Source of the DNA: Flavobacterium sp. I-STPP5a
Lineage (GTDB): Bacteria > Bacteroidota > Bacteroidia > Flavobacteriales > Flavobacteriaceae
DNA: 64,000 nt
Direction of reading: 5' to 3'
Assembly: GCF_009764685.1 (NCBI RefSeq)
Contig: NZ_VHLM01000055.1
Coordinates: 1-64,000, forward strand
A program made the translations under genes and the position numbers. Positions 7,075 through 17,081 of the stretch are shown one piece after another. The notes beneath the pieces are model-generated. The model was not told the origin of the DNA. It was given only the letters and a program-made list of their open reading frames with translations, and ran no database searches. Numbering within the stretch: the first letter of the stretch is position 1; the number at the start of each line of letters is the position of its first letter.

Positions 7075-9990
7075 ATGTCAATTACGCTTCAATTGGAACA
7101 ATTATCCCAATCATTTGAGGGAACTCTTTTACAAGATGAATTACATAAAACCTTGTATTCCACAGATGCATCTGCTTATCGTATTAAACCGCTTCTTGTA
7201 GCTATACCCAAAACTGAGAATGACATCATTAAAATAATACATTTTGCGGCTCAAAATAAAATTTCAATTACGCCCAGAACAGCTGGTACATCACTTGCTG
7301 GGCAAACGGTAGGAAACGGAATCATAGTTGATGTTTCTAAACATTTTACAAAGATAATTTCATTTGATGCTACAAATAAAAGCGTAACGGTACAGCCAGG
7401 AGTGATTCGGGATGAACTTAATTTGTTTTTAAAAGAATACGGTTTGTTTTTTGGTCCCAATACGTCTACTTCAAACCGATGTATGATAGGAGGAATGGTA
7501 GGTAACAATTCTTCGGGCACAACTTCCATACGGTATGGAGTGACAAGAGACAAGGTTCAGGAGATTCATGCCGTTTTAAGTGATGGCTCGAAAGTTGTTT
7601 TTAACGAAATTACTTCTGATGCATTTATCGAAAAAACAAAAGGAAATACACTTGAAAGTGCTATTTACAGCTCTTTATATGAGGAACTTTCAAATGTTGA
7701 AAACCAAAAAGAAATTATCGATGAATTTCCAAAACCTGAAATACATCGAAGAAATACAGGCTATGCAGTGGATTTGCTTTTGCAGTCAGAACTTTTTGGT
7801 GGAAACCAAAAAACTATAAATGTAGCCAAACTCATTTGTGGAAGCGAAGGAACTCTTGCTTTTATTACTGAAATTACATTAAAAGTTGACGTACTTCCGC
7901 CTACCAATAATGTAATGGTTGTAGCTCATTTTCATTCTATTCAAGAAAGTCTTGAGGCCGTAGTTACTGCTATGAAGCATCATTTGTACACTTGTGAAAT
8001 GATGGATGATACCATACTTGACTGCACAAAAAGCAATAGAGAACAGGCCAAAAATAGGTTTTTTATTCAGGGTGAACCCAAAGCGGTAATCATGCTTGAA
8101 GTAGCCTCCTATAAAAGTATGGAAGATGCAGAAAATCAAGCAGATCTATTGATAGCGGATTTAGAAAAAAATAATTTTGGCTATGCGTTGCCTAAAATTT
8201 ATGGGGCTGATATTGATAAGATTAATGAGTTAAGAAAGGCAGGTTTAGGACTTTTGGGAAGTATTGTGGGTGATGACAAAGCTGCTGATTCTATTGAAGA
8301 CACAGCGGTTGAATTAAGTGATTTACCGCAATACATTGCTGATTTTTCAACTATGATGGAACGTCACGGCCAAAGTGCTATTTACTATGCTCATGCTGGT
8401 GCTGGTGAATTGCATCTTAGGCCAGTACTGAATTTAAAGACCAAGGAAGGGGTTCACCAATTCAGAAATATTGCTACAGAAGTTGCAATTTTGGTCAAAA
8501 AATATCGTGGTTCACTCAGCGGAGAACATGGTGATGGGATTGTGAGAGGTGAGTTTTTACCATTTATGATTGGGCAAAAAAATTACGAGTTGCTTAAAAG
8601 AATCAAATTTGCTTTTGATCCTCATTGTATTATGAATGAGGGTAAAATTGTGAATGCTTTTAAAATGGATGAAAATTTACGATTTGAAGCTGGAAGATTA
8701 GAACCAGAAATCAAAACAATTCAAGATTTTTCGGACAGTATGGGGGTGCTTAGAGCTGCCGAAAAATGCAATGGCTCTGGCGATTGTAGAAAACTACCTT
8801 CGGCAGGAGGAACCATGTGTCCCAGTTATAGAGCAACTAGAAATGAGAAAGATACAACCCGAGCAAGAGCTAATGCATTGCGTGAATTTTTAACACATTC
8901 AGATCAGGCTAATAAGTTTAATCACAAGGAGTTGTATGAGGTTTTTGATTTATGTGTAAGTTGTAAAGCATGTGCAAGCGAATGTCCAAGTAACGTAGAT
9001 GTTGCTGCATTGAAATCGGAGTTTTTATATCAATATCAAGAAACGAATGGCTATTCTTGGAGAAATAAAGTTTTTGCTTATAATGCTAAACTGAATGGTT
9101 TGGGAAGTCTTTTTCCCAGACTTACTAATTACATGGTTAATTTGCCATTTGTAAAAAAAAGCATAGGAATTGCACCCAAAAGAGAAGTACCATTATTAGC
9201 TAAACAAACTTTTAGAAAGTGGTATGAGAAAAATAGTGAAAACGAAATTACTCGTGTTTTTGAAAACGGAAAAGTATTCTTGTTTTGTGATGAGTTTACA
9301 AATTATTATGATGTTTCAGTTGGAATAGACGCTTGTCAAGTATTAACAAAATTAGGGTACCAAGTAATTCTTTTGGATCATGAAGAAAGTGGACGTGCCT
9401 TTATATCAAAGGGTTTTTTGGAACAAGCGAAAGCAATTGCTAATTATAATGTTTCTGTTTTTTCAGAATATGTTTCTGAAGATACACCTTTACTAGGTAT
9501 TGAACCATCCGCCATTTTGACGTTTAGGGATGAATACCTTCGCCTAGCAGACGATAAATCAAAAGCGAAAGAGTTAGCTGAAAATGTTTACACTATTGAG
9601 GAATTTTTTAAAAATGAGATTACAAAAGGTAAAATTACAAAAGCTCATTTTTCAAATAAAAAACAAACCATAAAAATACATGGACATTGTCACCAAAAAG
9701 CATTGAGTATAACTCAAGCTACATTTGCTATGCTAAATCTTCCTGAGAATAGCACGGTTACCATCATCAATTCGGGTTGTTGTGGTATGGCAGGTTCTTT
9801 TGGTTATGAGAAAGAACATTACGAAGTGAGTATGCAAATGGGAGAGGATACTTTATTCCCAAAAATTAGAACTGCTGATCCTGAAATAGTTCTAGTTGCA
9901 GCAGGTACAAGCTGTAGACATCAAATTTTTGACGGAACAGGGAAAAAAGCAGAGCATCCTATCACAATTTTGAAAAGTTTCTTAATCTAA
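7075..9990 (+). CDS. FAD- and Fe-S-containing D-2-hydroxyacid dehydrogenase (YdiJ/GlcD-GlpC fusion)
   Basis: A 971-residue flavoprotein. The N-terminal half has the PCMH-type FAD-binding fold (TPRTAGTSLAGQTVG, CGSEGTLAFITE) and a C-terminal FAD oxidase domain ending at HGDGIVRGEF near residue 485. Then come Cys clusters around 565-640 (CNGSGDC, CVSCKACASECP) for iron-sulfur centres, and two CCG-type motifs (HGHCHQKAL near 868, NSGCCGMAGSFGYE near 900). This order matches E. coli YdiJ, reported as a D-2-hydroxyglutarate dehydrogenase, and resembles D-lactate dehydrogenases of the Dld-II type. It probably passes electrons to the quinone pool. The substrate (2-hydroxyglutarate, lactate or glycolate) cannot be fixed by sequence. 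Transcribed alone. Confidence 0.9.
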   Translation: MSITLQLEQLSQSFEGTLLQDELHKTLYSTDASAYRIKPLLVAIPKTENDIIKIIHFAAQNKISITPRTAGTSLAGQTVGNGIIVDVSKHFTKIISFDATNKSVTVQPGVIRDELNLFLKEYGLFFGPNTSTSNRCMIGGMVGNNSSGTTSIRYGVTRDKVQEIHAVLSDGSKVVFNEITSDAFIEKTKGNTLESAIYSSLYEELSNVENQKEIIDEFPKPEIHRRNTGYAVDLLLQSELFGGNQKTINVAKLICGSEGTLAFITEITLKVDVLPPTNNVMVVAHFHSIQESLEAVVTAMKHHLYTCEMMDDTILDCTKSNREQAKNRFFIQGEPKAVIMLEVASYKSMEDAENQADLLIADLEKNNFGYALPKIYGADIDKINELRKAGLGLLGSIVGDDKAADSIEDTAVELSDLPQYIADFSTMMERHGQSAIYYAHAGAGELHLRPVLNLKTKEGVHQFRNIATEVAILVKKYRGSLSGEHGDGIVRGEFLPFMIGQKNYELLKRIKFAFDPHCIMNEGKIVNAFKMDENLRFEAGRLEPEIKTIQDFSDSMGVLRAAEKCNGSGDCRKLPSAGGTMCPSYRATRNEKDTTRARANALREFLTHSDQANKFNHKELYEVFDLCVSCKACASECPSNVDVAALKSEFLYQYQETNGYSWRNKVFAYNAKLNGLGSLFPRLTNYMVNLPFVKKSIGIAPKREVPLLAKQTFRKWYEKNSENEITRVFENGKVFLFCDEFTNYYDVSVGIDACQVLTKLGYQVILLDHEESGRAFISKGFLEQAKAIANYNVSVFSEYVSEDTPLLGIEPSAILTFRDEYLRLADDKSKAKELAENVYTIEEFFKNEITKGKITKAHFSNKKQTIKIHGHCHQKALSITQATFAMLNLPENSTVTIINSGCCGMAGSFGYEKEHYEVSMQMGEDTLFPKIRTADPEIVLVAAGTSCRHQIFDGTGKKAEHPITILKSFLI

Positions 9991-10150
9991 ATTATTAAAA
10001 TAACATCAAATAAGTTAAAATTAAGTGAATTTAATTTTTTAAAGAATGTTAAATAATTTATTTGACTTTTATTTTCATAATTCAAGTCATTTAAATCAAA
10101 AAATATTTAAAAAATAAGTGTATAAAACCGTATTAATTCAATTAGTTTTA

Positions 10151-10158
10151 TACTTTTG
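10151..10158 (+). promoter_or_regulatory. -7 box of amino-acid permease promoter
   Basis: TACTTTTG is an exact -7 box. An upstream in-frame TTG at 10156 lies inside it, so the real start must be further down, at the ATG at 10231. Confidence 0.6.
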
Positions 10159-10230
10159 AAACCGCAACTAACTTTTAGGAACATTTTGTATAGAAGTTTT
10201 GCACGAATAGTATCAATTAAAATAGTCAAT

Positions 10231-12153
10231 ATGGCATTAAAGGGTTTGTTTAGAAAAAAAACAGTTCAAGATATATTAAATCAAGTTGAAAAAAACAATG
10301 CAGATGGTCACAATGCATTAGGAAAACATTTAACAGCTAGGGATTTAACAGCTTTTGGAATCGCCGCAATTGTAGGAGCTGGTATTTTTAGTACCATTGG
10401 TAAAGCAAGTGCTGATGGTGGTCCAGCAGTAATATTTTTATTTTTATTTACAGCTATTGCCTGTAGTTTTGCTGCTTTTGCCTATGCTGAATTTGCCTCA
10501 ATGGTTCCTGTTTCTGGAAGTGCATATACGTATTCTTATGTTGCTTTTGGTGAAATTATAGCATGGATTATAGGTTGGGCTTTGATTATGGAGTATTCCG
10601 TCGGGAATATTACAGTAGCCATATCTTGGAGTGATTATTTTACCAGTTTGCTGTCTAGCGGAGGCATTTATTTGCCCCAATGGATCCAAATGGATTTCTT
10701 ATCGGCGTCACGCGGATTTGATGAAGCAACAGCGCTCATGCAAGCAGGAAAAAGCTATGCAGATTTAAGTCCTGCATTACAAGATGCTTATACGGCTTGG
10801 AATACATCTCCAGTAATTGGTTCTTTTCATTTTGTTGCTGATTTACCCGCTTTATTGATCATTGTTTTGATTACTGCTTTAATTTACCGCGGAATGAAAG
10901 AGTCGCGAAATGCAAGTAATATCATGGTTGTTGTAAAATTATGCATTGTTCTTTTAGTAATAGCCGTGGGTGTTTTTTATGTAGATACTGCAAATTGGCA
11001 TCCATTTGCTCCAAATGGAGTTTCGGGGGTTTTAAAAGGAGTTTCAGCTGTATTTTTTGCCTACATTGGTTTTGATGCAATATCTACAACTGCCGAGGAG
11101 TGCAAAGATCCACAACGTGATTTACCTCGAGGTATGATGTGGGCTATTATTATATGTACGCTGTTGTATATTGCTATTGCACTTGTGCTTACAGGTATGG
11201 TGAGTTATGATTTACTTAATGTAGGTGATCCGCTTGCTTTTGTATTTGAAAAACTAGATTTAAAATGGATGTCTGGTATTATTGCGGTAAGTGCAGTAGT
11301 AGCAATGGCAAGTGTTTTATTGGTTTTTCAAATGGGACAACCTCGTATTTGGATGAGTATGAGTCGTGATGGATTATTGCCAAAACGTTTTTCTAAAGTG
11401 CATCCTAAATATCAAACTCCTTCGTACGCTACCATCGTTACTGGTTTTGTTGTTGCTATTCCCGCTTTGTTTTTAAACTTAACATTGGTTACAGACTTAT
11501 GTAGTATTGGGACTTTGTTTGCTTTTGTGCTAGTGTGTGCTGGTGTATTAGTGTTGCAAAATAAAAAAGACATTCCTCGTGGTAAGTTTAAAACACCATA
11601 TGTGAATTCAAAATTTATAATGCCTGTTTTATTACTTATAGGAATTGCTGCAACATTTGGCTATAACAAGAAAGCAACAATGAATTTTATTACGAATGAA
11701 ACTCAGGCTAACAGTTCATCAGCTATTATTACTGCGTTAAACAAAGAAGAAAATCAAAAAGTTTACCAATACTTAGTTACAGTTGATCAAAAAAATAGTA
11801 CAACAGAAACACCAGATTTAGAACAATTGTTAAGTCAATATCAAGATGATGATGTGCAGTATTCAAAAATAATCTCTGCACTTCCTGTTGACGACTCCAT
11901 TAAATATGAAAGTGGTTTTAGCTTGTTTAAACATAAAATTCCAATGTGGATTTTTATTATTACACTACTTGGACTTACAGTTTGGTCTTATAAAGCAAAT
12001 TTATCATTAATACCATTACTAGGTTTAATTTGCTGCCTGTACATGATGGCAGAACTAAGTGTGTGGAATTGGATTTATTTCGGAGTTTGGTTGCTAATCG
12101 GACTTGTAGTTTATTTTAGTTTTAGCCGAAAAAACAGCAAACTTAACATATAA
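10231..12153 (+). CDS. APC-superfamily amino-acid permease (cationic amino-acid transporter type)
   Basis: A 640-residue inner-membrane transporter with about 13-14 helices. The first helix has the APC substrate-binding signature GIAAIVGAGIFSTIG, and a second conserved helix reads FFAYIGFDAISTTAEE, as in CAT/YfnA-type permeases. Between the last two helix groups (roughly 485-575) is a hydrophilic insert of about 80 residues rich in Gln, Asn and Ser, absent from standard CAT proteins. The start was set at 10231 because the longer frame runs through the promoter. Substrate specificity is unknown. The gene is monocistronic with its own terminator. Confidence 0.88.
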   Translation: MALKGLFRKKTVQDILNQVEKNNADGHNALGKHLTARDLTAFGIAAIVGAGIFSTIGKASADGGPAVIFLFLFTAIACSFAAFAYAEFASMVPVSGSAYTYSYVAFGEIIAWIIGWALIMEYSVGNITVAISWSDYFTSLLSSGGIYLPQWIQMDFLSASRGFDEATALMQAGKSYADLSPALQDAYTAWNTSPVIGSFHFVADLPALLIIVLITALIYRGMKESRNASNIMVVVKLCIVLLVIAVGVFYVDTANWHPFAPNGVSGVLKGVSAVFFAYIGFDAISTTAEECKDPQRDLPRGMMWAIIICTLLYIAIALVLTGMVSYDLLNVGDPLAFVFEKLDLKWMSGIIAVSAVVAMASVLLVFQMGQPRIWMSMSRDGLLPKRFSKVHPKYQTPSYATIVTGFVVAIPALFLNLTLVTDLCSIGTLFAFVLVCAGVLVLQNKKDIPRGKFKTPYVNSKFIMPVLLLIGIAATFGYNKKATMNFITNETQANSSSAIITALNKEENQKVYQYLVTVDQKNSTTETPDLEQLLSQYQDDDVQYSKIISALPVDDSIKYESGFSLFKHKIPMWIFIITLLGLTVWSYKANLSLIPLLGLICCLYMMAELSVWNWIYFGVWLLIGLVVYFSFSRKNSKLNI

Positions 12154-12166
12154 TTGATATCCGTAT

Positions 12167-12206
12167 AAAACAACAAACCTTTATGAAAATAAAGGTTTGT
12201 TGTTTT
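12167..12206. terminator. Terminator after the amino-acid permease
   Basis: A perfect 17-bp inverted repeat (AAAACAACAAACCTTTA, 6-nt loop, then the complement) ends in TTTT just after the permease stop codon. Confidence 0.85.
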
Positions 12207-12332
12207 AAATTACATTTGGTTACTACTGTATGAACCTAAAAAGTGTTTTTTTTTATGTTCGCAATTGCACATCAAATGGCAGTGTGATTTCATTCAGATT
12301 GTATAATATATTTTTTCAACATCATTTTTACA

Positions 12333-12340
12333 TATATTTG
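12333..12340 (+). promoter_or_regulatory. -7 box of HD-domain gene
   Basis: TATATTTG lies 22 nt before the GTG start. No convincing -33 element is visible. Confidence 0.6.
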
Positions 12341-12362
12341 CTGACTAAACTTTACGTACAAG

Positions 12363-13592
12363 GTGACTCAAATTAATAAACTCAAAATATTTAATGATCC
12401 CATTTATGGTTTCATTACCATACCAAATGCTTTAATATATGACTTGATTCAGCATCCGTATTTTCAGCGTTTGCGAAGAATTTCTCAAATGGGATTGTCA
12501 TATTTAGTCTATCCTGGTGCCAATCATACTCGTTTTCATCATGCGTTAGGGTGTATGCATTTGATGCAAAAAGCAGTTGATGTACTTCGTTTTAAAGGAG
12601 TAGAAATATCGATAGAAGAGGAAAATGCGCTATATATTGCCATCTTATTACATGATATTGGGCACGGTCCTTTTTCTCATGCTATGGAAAAAAGTATTGT
12701 AGAGGATGTGCATCATGAAGCTATTTCATTGCTTTTTATGAATAAATTAAACCATGAATTTAATGGGCAACTCAGTTTAGCAATCCAGGTTTTTAAAGGA
12801 GAATACAACCGAAAATTCATGTTGCAATTAATTTCTAGTCAACTAGATATGGATCGAATGGATTATTTAAAACGAGATAGTTTTTACTCTGGTGTTGCTG
12901 AAGGCAATGTAAATTCGGAGCGTTTAATCCAAATGATGAATGTGGTTGATGATTATTTAGTTATTGAAGAGAAAGGAATATACTCAGTTGAAAAATTCTT
13001 AATGTCAAGAAGATTGATGTATTGGCAAGCGTATTTACACAAAACAAGTCTTGTAGCCGAGTTGATATTAATGAAAATTTTGAAACGTGCAAAAGAACTT
13101 ACTCTTAAAGGGATTGAACTTCCTTGCAGTGATCCACTTTTGTATTTTATGCAACATAAAGTTACCATTGATACATTTGACGAAACTACATTAGATTTAT
13201 TTGCGCAGCTAGATGATTTTGACATCATAGGAGCTTTAAAAAGTTGGCAAAAAAACGATGATTTCATTCTGTCTTCTCTAAGTAAGATGATTGTTAACAG
13301 AGATTTGTTAAAAATAAAATTAACAACTGATAAAGTAACTCTCGAGGATTTACAGCCTATGCAAGAACGTTTTGCAGCTCAAAATTCTATTTCTATTGCC
13401 GATACCAATTATTTTATTTTTAAAGGAAAAATCAAGAATCAAGCCTACAGCAAAGAAGCAGATCCGATCCGAATTCTTAAAAAAGATAGTACAATTGAGG
13501 ATGTAATTGAGTCATCTGATCAGTTAAATTTGAAATCATTATCAAAGTTGGTGACCAAGTATTATTTATGTTTCCCAAAACAACTGTTATAA
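12363..13592 (+). CDS. HD-domain phosphohydrolase (dNTPase-like, COG1078 type)
   Basis: A 409-residue cytoplasmic protein starting at GTG (TQINKLKIFNDPIYGFI). The metal site of the HD superfamily is visible as RFHHALGCMHL followed by LHDIGHGPFSHAME and a later Asp in QLDMDRMDYLKRD. This pattern is that of SAMHD1/dGTPase-like hydrolases, which remove triphosphate from deoxynucleotides. The C-terminal half is helical and less conserved. It lies just upstream of lpxD, but a -7 box close to lpxD suggests separate transcription. The substrate is not established. Confidence 0.87.
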   Translation: MTQINKLKIFNDPIYGFITIPNALIYDLIQHPYFQRLRRISQMGLSYLVYPGANHTRFHHALGCMHLMQKAVDVLRFKGVEISIEEENALYIAILLHDIGHGPFSHAMEKSIVEDVHHEAISLLFMNKLNHEFNGQLSLAIQVFKGEYNRKFMLQLISSQLDMDRMDYLKRDSFYSGVAEGNVNSERLIQMMNVVDDYLVIEEKGIYSVEKFLMSRRLMYWQAYLHKTSLVAELILMKILKRAKELTLKGIELPCSDPLLYFMQHKVTIDTFDETTLDLFAQLDDFDIIGALKSWQKNDDFILSSLSKMIVNRDLLKIKLTTDKVTLEDLQPMQERFAAQNSISIADTNYFIFKGKIKNQAYSKEADPIRILKKDSTIEDVIESSDQLNLKSLSKLVTKYYLCFPKQLL

Positions 13593-13619
13593 AAACAGCA
13601 TTTAAAATCTATTTTTTTA

Positions 13620-13627
13620 TATTTTTG
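13620..13627 (+). promoter_or_regulatory. -7 box directly upstream of lpxD
   Basis: TATTTTTG ends five nt before the lpxD ATG, so the transcript would have almost no 5' untranslated region. Confidence 0.5.
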
Positions 13628-13632
13628 TCGCA

Positions 13633-14676
13633 ATGAAATTTACAGCAGCACAAATAGCGGAGATTTTGGAGGGCGAAGTTATAGGGGATCCTATGGCTGA
13701 AGTTTCGACATTATCAAAAATTGAAGAGGGGTCTGAAGGTTCCCTTACCTTTCTTTCAAATCCTAAATACAACAATCATATATATACTACAAAAGCATCT
13801 GTAACTATTGTAAATCAGAGTTTTACACCTGAAAATACGGTAGGTACAACAATGATAAAAGTTGAAGATGCCTATGCATCGTTTACTAAATTATTAGAAT
13901 TTTATAATCAAGTAAAACTCAATAAAGCGGGAGTAGAAGAACCTTCTTTTATTTCGAAAAATGTAATTCTTGGAGCTAATTTGTATTTAGGAAGCTTTAG
14001 TTACATTGGCGAAAATGTTTCAATTGGGGATAATGTAAAAATCTATCCAAATTGTTTTGTAGGAGACAACGTGGTTTTAGGAGATAATACAACTCTTTTT
14101 GCTGGTGCAAAAGTGTATTCTGAAACTATAATAGGGAAAAATTGCACCATTCATTCGGGTGCTATCATTGGTTCTGACGGTTTTGGTTTTGCTCCAAATC
14201 CAGACGGAACGTACACAAAAATACCACAAATAGGCAATGTAATTATTGAAGATAATGTTGATATAGGTTCTTGCACAACTGTAGACAGAGCAACCATGGG
14301 ATCTACGATAATAAGAAAAGGTGTTAAACTTGATAATCAAATTCAGATTGCTCATAATGTTGAGATAGGGGAGAACACGGTTATAGCAGCTCAAACAGGT
14401 GTAGCTGGATCAACAAAAATAGGTAGAAACGGCCTTATAGGTGGTCAAGTAGGTATATCAGGACATTTAACAATAGGTAACAATGTTCGTATTCAAGCCC
14501 AATCAGGTGTGGGGAGAAACATAAAAGACAATGAAGTTTTACAAGGTAGTCCTACCTTTGGATACAATGATTTTAGCAAATCATATGTTCATTTTAAAAA
14601 CTTACCTAAGATTGTAGCTGAAATAGAAGAATTAAAGAAGAAAATTTTAAACCAAAAAAATGGAAACAATGGTTAA
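13633..14676 (+). CDS. lpxD: UDP-3-O-acylglucosamine N-acyltransferase LpxD
   Basis: A 347-residue acyltransferase that adds the N-linked 3-hydroxyacyl chain to UDP-3-O-acylglucosamine in lipid A synthesis. The N-terminal uridine-binding domain (1-100) is followed by left-handed beta-helix hexapeptide repeats. The catalytic His is in [13 protein letters not shown] near residue 241, and a second conserved His is in SGHLTIGNN near 278, as in E. coli LpxD. The 3' end overlaps the lpxC-fabZ start by 17 nt, indicating translational coupling. First gene of the lipid A cluster. Confidence 0.95.
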   Translation: MKFTAAQIAEILEGEVIGDPMAEVSTLSKIEEGSEGSLTFLSNPKYNNHIYTTKASVTIVNQSFTPENTVGTTMIKVEDAYASFTKLLEFYNQVKLNKAGVEEPSFISKNVILGANLYLGSFSYIGENVSIGDNVKIYPNCFVGDNVVLGDNTTLFAGAKVYSETIIGKNCTIHSGAIIGSDGFGFAPNPDGTYTKIPQIGNVIIEDNVDIGSCTTVDRATMGSTIIRKGVKLDNQIQIAHNVEIGENTVIAAQTGVAGSTKIGRNGLIGGQVGISGHLTIGNNVRIQAQSGVGRNIKDNEVLQGSPTFGYNDFSKSYVHFKNLPKIVAEIEELKKKILNQKNGNNG

Positions 14677-16057
14677 ACAGAAAACCATCAAAACAGAAAT
14701 TTCACTTACAGGAGTAGGCTTACATACTGGAAAAGAAGTTAAAATGACTTTTAAACCGGCTCCTGTGAATAATGGTTTTACTTTTGTAAGAGTTGATTTA
14801 GAAGGACAACCAGTTATTGAAGCTGATGCAAATTATGTTGTAAACACACAAAGAGGAACTAACCTTGAAAAGTTAGGAGTTAAAATTCAAACTCCAGAGC
14901 ACGTTTTGGCGGCGTTAATAGGTTGTGATCTTGATAATATTATCATTGAATTAAATGCTTCAGAACTTCCTATAATGGATGGCTCGTCTAAGTATTTTGT
15001 AGAAGCACTAGAAAATGCAGGTTTTGAAGAGCAAAATGCAAAACGTAAAGTATATGTTGTTAAAGAGGTGATTTCATACCTTGATGAAGCATCTGGAAGT
15101 GAAATTCTAGTTATGCCAAGCGACCAGTATTGCGTTACAACGATGGTTGATTTTGGAACTAAAATATTAGGTACTCAAAATGCAAATCTCAAAAGCATTA
15201 CCGATTTTAAAAATGAAATTGCTGATTCCAGAACGTTTAGTTTTCTGCACGAATTAGAGTCTTTATTAGAAAATGGATTAATTAAAGGAGGTGATTTAAA
15301 CAATGCAATTGTATATGTTGATAAAGAAATATCAACATCTACGATGGAAAATTTAAAAGTGGCATTTGGTAAAGATGAAATTTCGGTTAAACCAAATGGG
15401 ATTCTAGATAACCTAACGTTGCATTATCCTAATGAGGCTGCAAGACACAAATTACTTGATGTAGTTGGTGATTTAGCTTTGATAGGAACACGCATTCAAG
15501 GGAAAGTAATTGCCAATAAACCAGGTCATTTTGTGAATACACAATTTGCAAAAAAAATGGCAAAAATCATAAAAATTGAACAAAGAAACTACGTTCCTGT
15601 TTATGATTTGAATCAAGAGCCTTTGATGGATATTCATAAAATCATGGCGGTGTTGCCTCACAGACCTCCATTTTTATTAATTGATAGAATCATTGAAATG
15701 TCTGAAAGTCACGTGGTAGGTATGAAAAATGTGACCATGAACGAGAATTTCTTTGTAGGGCATTTTCCAGAAGCTCCTGTAATGCCAGGTGTTTTGATTG
15801 TAGAAGCCATGGCTCAAACAGGAGGGATACTGGTATTAAGTACGGTGCCAGATCCCGAAAATTATTTGACCTATTTCATGAAAATTGATAATGTAAAGTT
15901 CAAGCATAAAGTATTACCTGGTGATACATTAATATTTAAGTGTGATTTGATTACGCCAATCCGAAGAGGGATTTGTCACATGCAAGCAAATGCCTATGCA
16001 AATGGGAAGCTTGTTGCTGAGGCTGAACTCATGGCTCAAATTGCAAAAAAACAGTAA
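14660..16057 (+). CDS. lpxC/fabZ: Bifunctional LpxC deacetylase / FabZ dehydratase
   Basis: A 465-residue fusion typical of Bacteroidota. Residues 1-310 are the zinc deacetylase LpxC, the committed step of lipid A synthesis, with [18 protein letters not shown] and the metal-ligand helix [12 protein letters not shown]. Residues about 320-465 are FabZ, the 3-hydroxyacyl-ACP dehydratase, with [12 protein letters not shown] and [20 protein letters not shown]. Joining the two links fatty-acid elongation and lipid A synthesis, which compete for 3-hydroxyacyl-ACP. The start may be the ATG at 14660 or three codons later at 14669. Both overlap lpxD. Confidence 0.96.
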   Translation: METMVKQKTIKTEISLTGVGLHTGKEVKMTFKPAPVNNGFTFVRVDLEGQPVIEADANYVVNTQRGTNLEKLGVKIQTPEHVLAALIGCDLDNIIIELNASELPIMDGSSKYFVEALENAGFEEQNAKRKVYVVKEVISYLDEASGSEILVMPSDQYCVTTMVDFGTKILGTQNANLKSITDFKNEIADSRTFSFLHELESLLENGLIKGGDLNNAIVYVDKEISTSTMENLKVAFGKDEISVKPNGILDNLTLHYPNEAARHKLLDVVGDLALIGTRIQGKVIANKPGHFVNTQFAKKMAKIIKIEQRNYVPVYDLNQEPLMDIHKIMAVLPHRPPFLLIDRIIEMSESHVVGMKNVTMNENFFVGHFPEAPVMPGVLIVEAMAQTGGILVLSTVPDPENYLTYFMKIDNVKFKHKVLPGDTLIFKCDLITPIRRGICHMQANAYANGKLVAEAELMAQIAKKQ

Positions 16058-16128
16058 AATTGGATTAACATTTATTTCTTAGATATAGATGTGGAGTGCA
16101 ATAATTTAAAATCAATAAAAAAGAGCTG

Positions 16129-16914
16129 ATGAATCAACCACTAGCCTATGTTCATCCTGGTGCTAAAATAGCCAAAAATGTTGTAATAGAGCCTTTTACG
16201 ACCATTCATAATAACGTTGTTATTGGTGATGGAACTTGGATTGGGTCTAATGTTACCATCATGGAAGGAGCAAGAATTGGAAAAAATTGTAATATATTCC
16301 CAGGCGCAGTAATATCTGCAGTTCCCCAAGATTTAAAGTTTGGAGGAGAAGATTCACTAGTAATTATAGGTGATAATTGTACGATTAGAGAAGGTGTTAC
16401 TATAAATAGAGGGACAATTGCGTCCGGACAAACTGTTATTGGTGACAATTGTCTTATCATGGCAACTGCACACATTGCACATGATTGTCATGTGGGGAAT
16501 AATGCCATAATTGTTAATGGTGTTTTACTAGGAGGACATGTTACCATAGGGAATTATGCCATAATTGGAGGATTATCAGCAATACATCAGTTTATAAGCG
16601 TAGGTGACCATGCTATGATTTCTGGCGGATCTTTATTAAGAAAAGATGTACCACCTTATACAAAAGCTGCAAAAGAACCGCTTTCTTATGTGGGTATTAA
16701 TTCTGTAGGTTTAAGAAGGCGAGGGTTTTCATCTGAGAAAATCAGAGAAATTCAAGATATTTATAGAATTTTATATCAAAAAAATTATAATGTCACCCAA
16801 GCTTTAGGGATTATTGAAGCCGAAATGGAAGCAACTCCAGAAAGAGATGAAATAATTGACTTTATCAGGAATTCTTCACGAGGTGTTATGAAAGGATATT
16901 CAGGGAATTATTGA
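16129..16914 (+). CDS. lpxA: UDP-N-acetylglucosamine acyltransferase LpxA
   Basis: A 261-residue cytoplasmic acyltransferase that puts the first 3-O-hydroxyacyl chain on UDP-GlcNAc. The beta-helix repeats run through residues 1-190, and the catalytic His is in ATAHIAHDCHVGNN, as in E. coli LpxA. A helical C-terminal domain (RRRGFSSEKIREI) follows. Third gene of the lpxD-lpxC/fabZ-lpxA cluster, 71 nt after lpxC-fabZ. Length and motifs fit the family. Confidence 0.95.
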   Translation: MNQPLAYVHPGAKIAKNVVIEPFTTIHNNVVIGDGTWIGSNVTIMEGARIGKNCNIFPGAVISAVPQDLKFGGEDSLVIIGDNCTIREGVTINRGTIASGQTVIGDNCLIMATAHIAHDCHVGNNAIIVNGVLLGGHVTIGNYAIIGGLSAIHQFISVGDHAMISGGSLLRKDVPPYTKAAKEPLSYVGINSVGLRRRGFSSEKIREIQDIYRILYQKNYNVTQALGIIEAEMEATPERDEIIDFIRNSSRGVMKGYSGNY

Positions 16915-16915
16915 T

Positions 16916-17064
16916 CCCCTCCTCAGTCCTCCCCGAAAGGGAAGAAGATTAAATGTAATTTTTTTTATTACAAAAAAATAAAAGGAAAAATAAATAAATA
17001 GTAAAAAATAATTAGTAACTAATTTCCACGTCATCTCTCTTTACTTCGGGGAGGGTTGGGGTGG
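16916..17064. repeat. GC-rich quasi-palindromic element (lpxA/efp)
   Basis: CCCCTCCTCAGTCCTCCCCG (from 16916) and CTTCGGGGAGGGTTGGGGTG (from 17044) are imperfectly complementary, with the inner CTCCCCGAA matching exactly. About 100 nt of AT-rich sequence lies between. It is notably GC-rich for this genome. Confidence 0.65.
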
Positions 17065-17081
17065 TGAAAAAAAACATTCAA

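Noticed and set aside
10156-10230. Longer start (TTG) of the amino-acid permease
   Set aside because: The TTG lies inside the -7 promoter box, and the added residues are not membrane-like or conserved.
14660-16057. LpxC-FabZ fusion as an assembly or frameshift artefact
   Set aside because: The bifunctional protein is normal in Bacteroidota and both active sites are intact.
16206-16475. Open frame antisense to lpxA
   Set aside because: The plus strand encodes a clear LpxA with hexapeptide repeats. The antisense frame has no family features and is a shadow of repeated codons.
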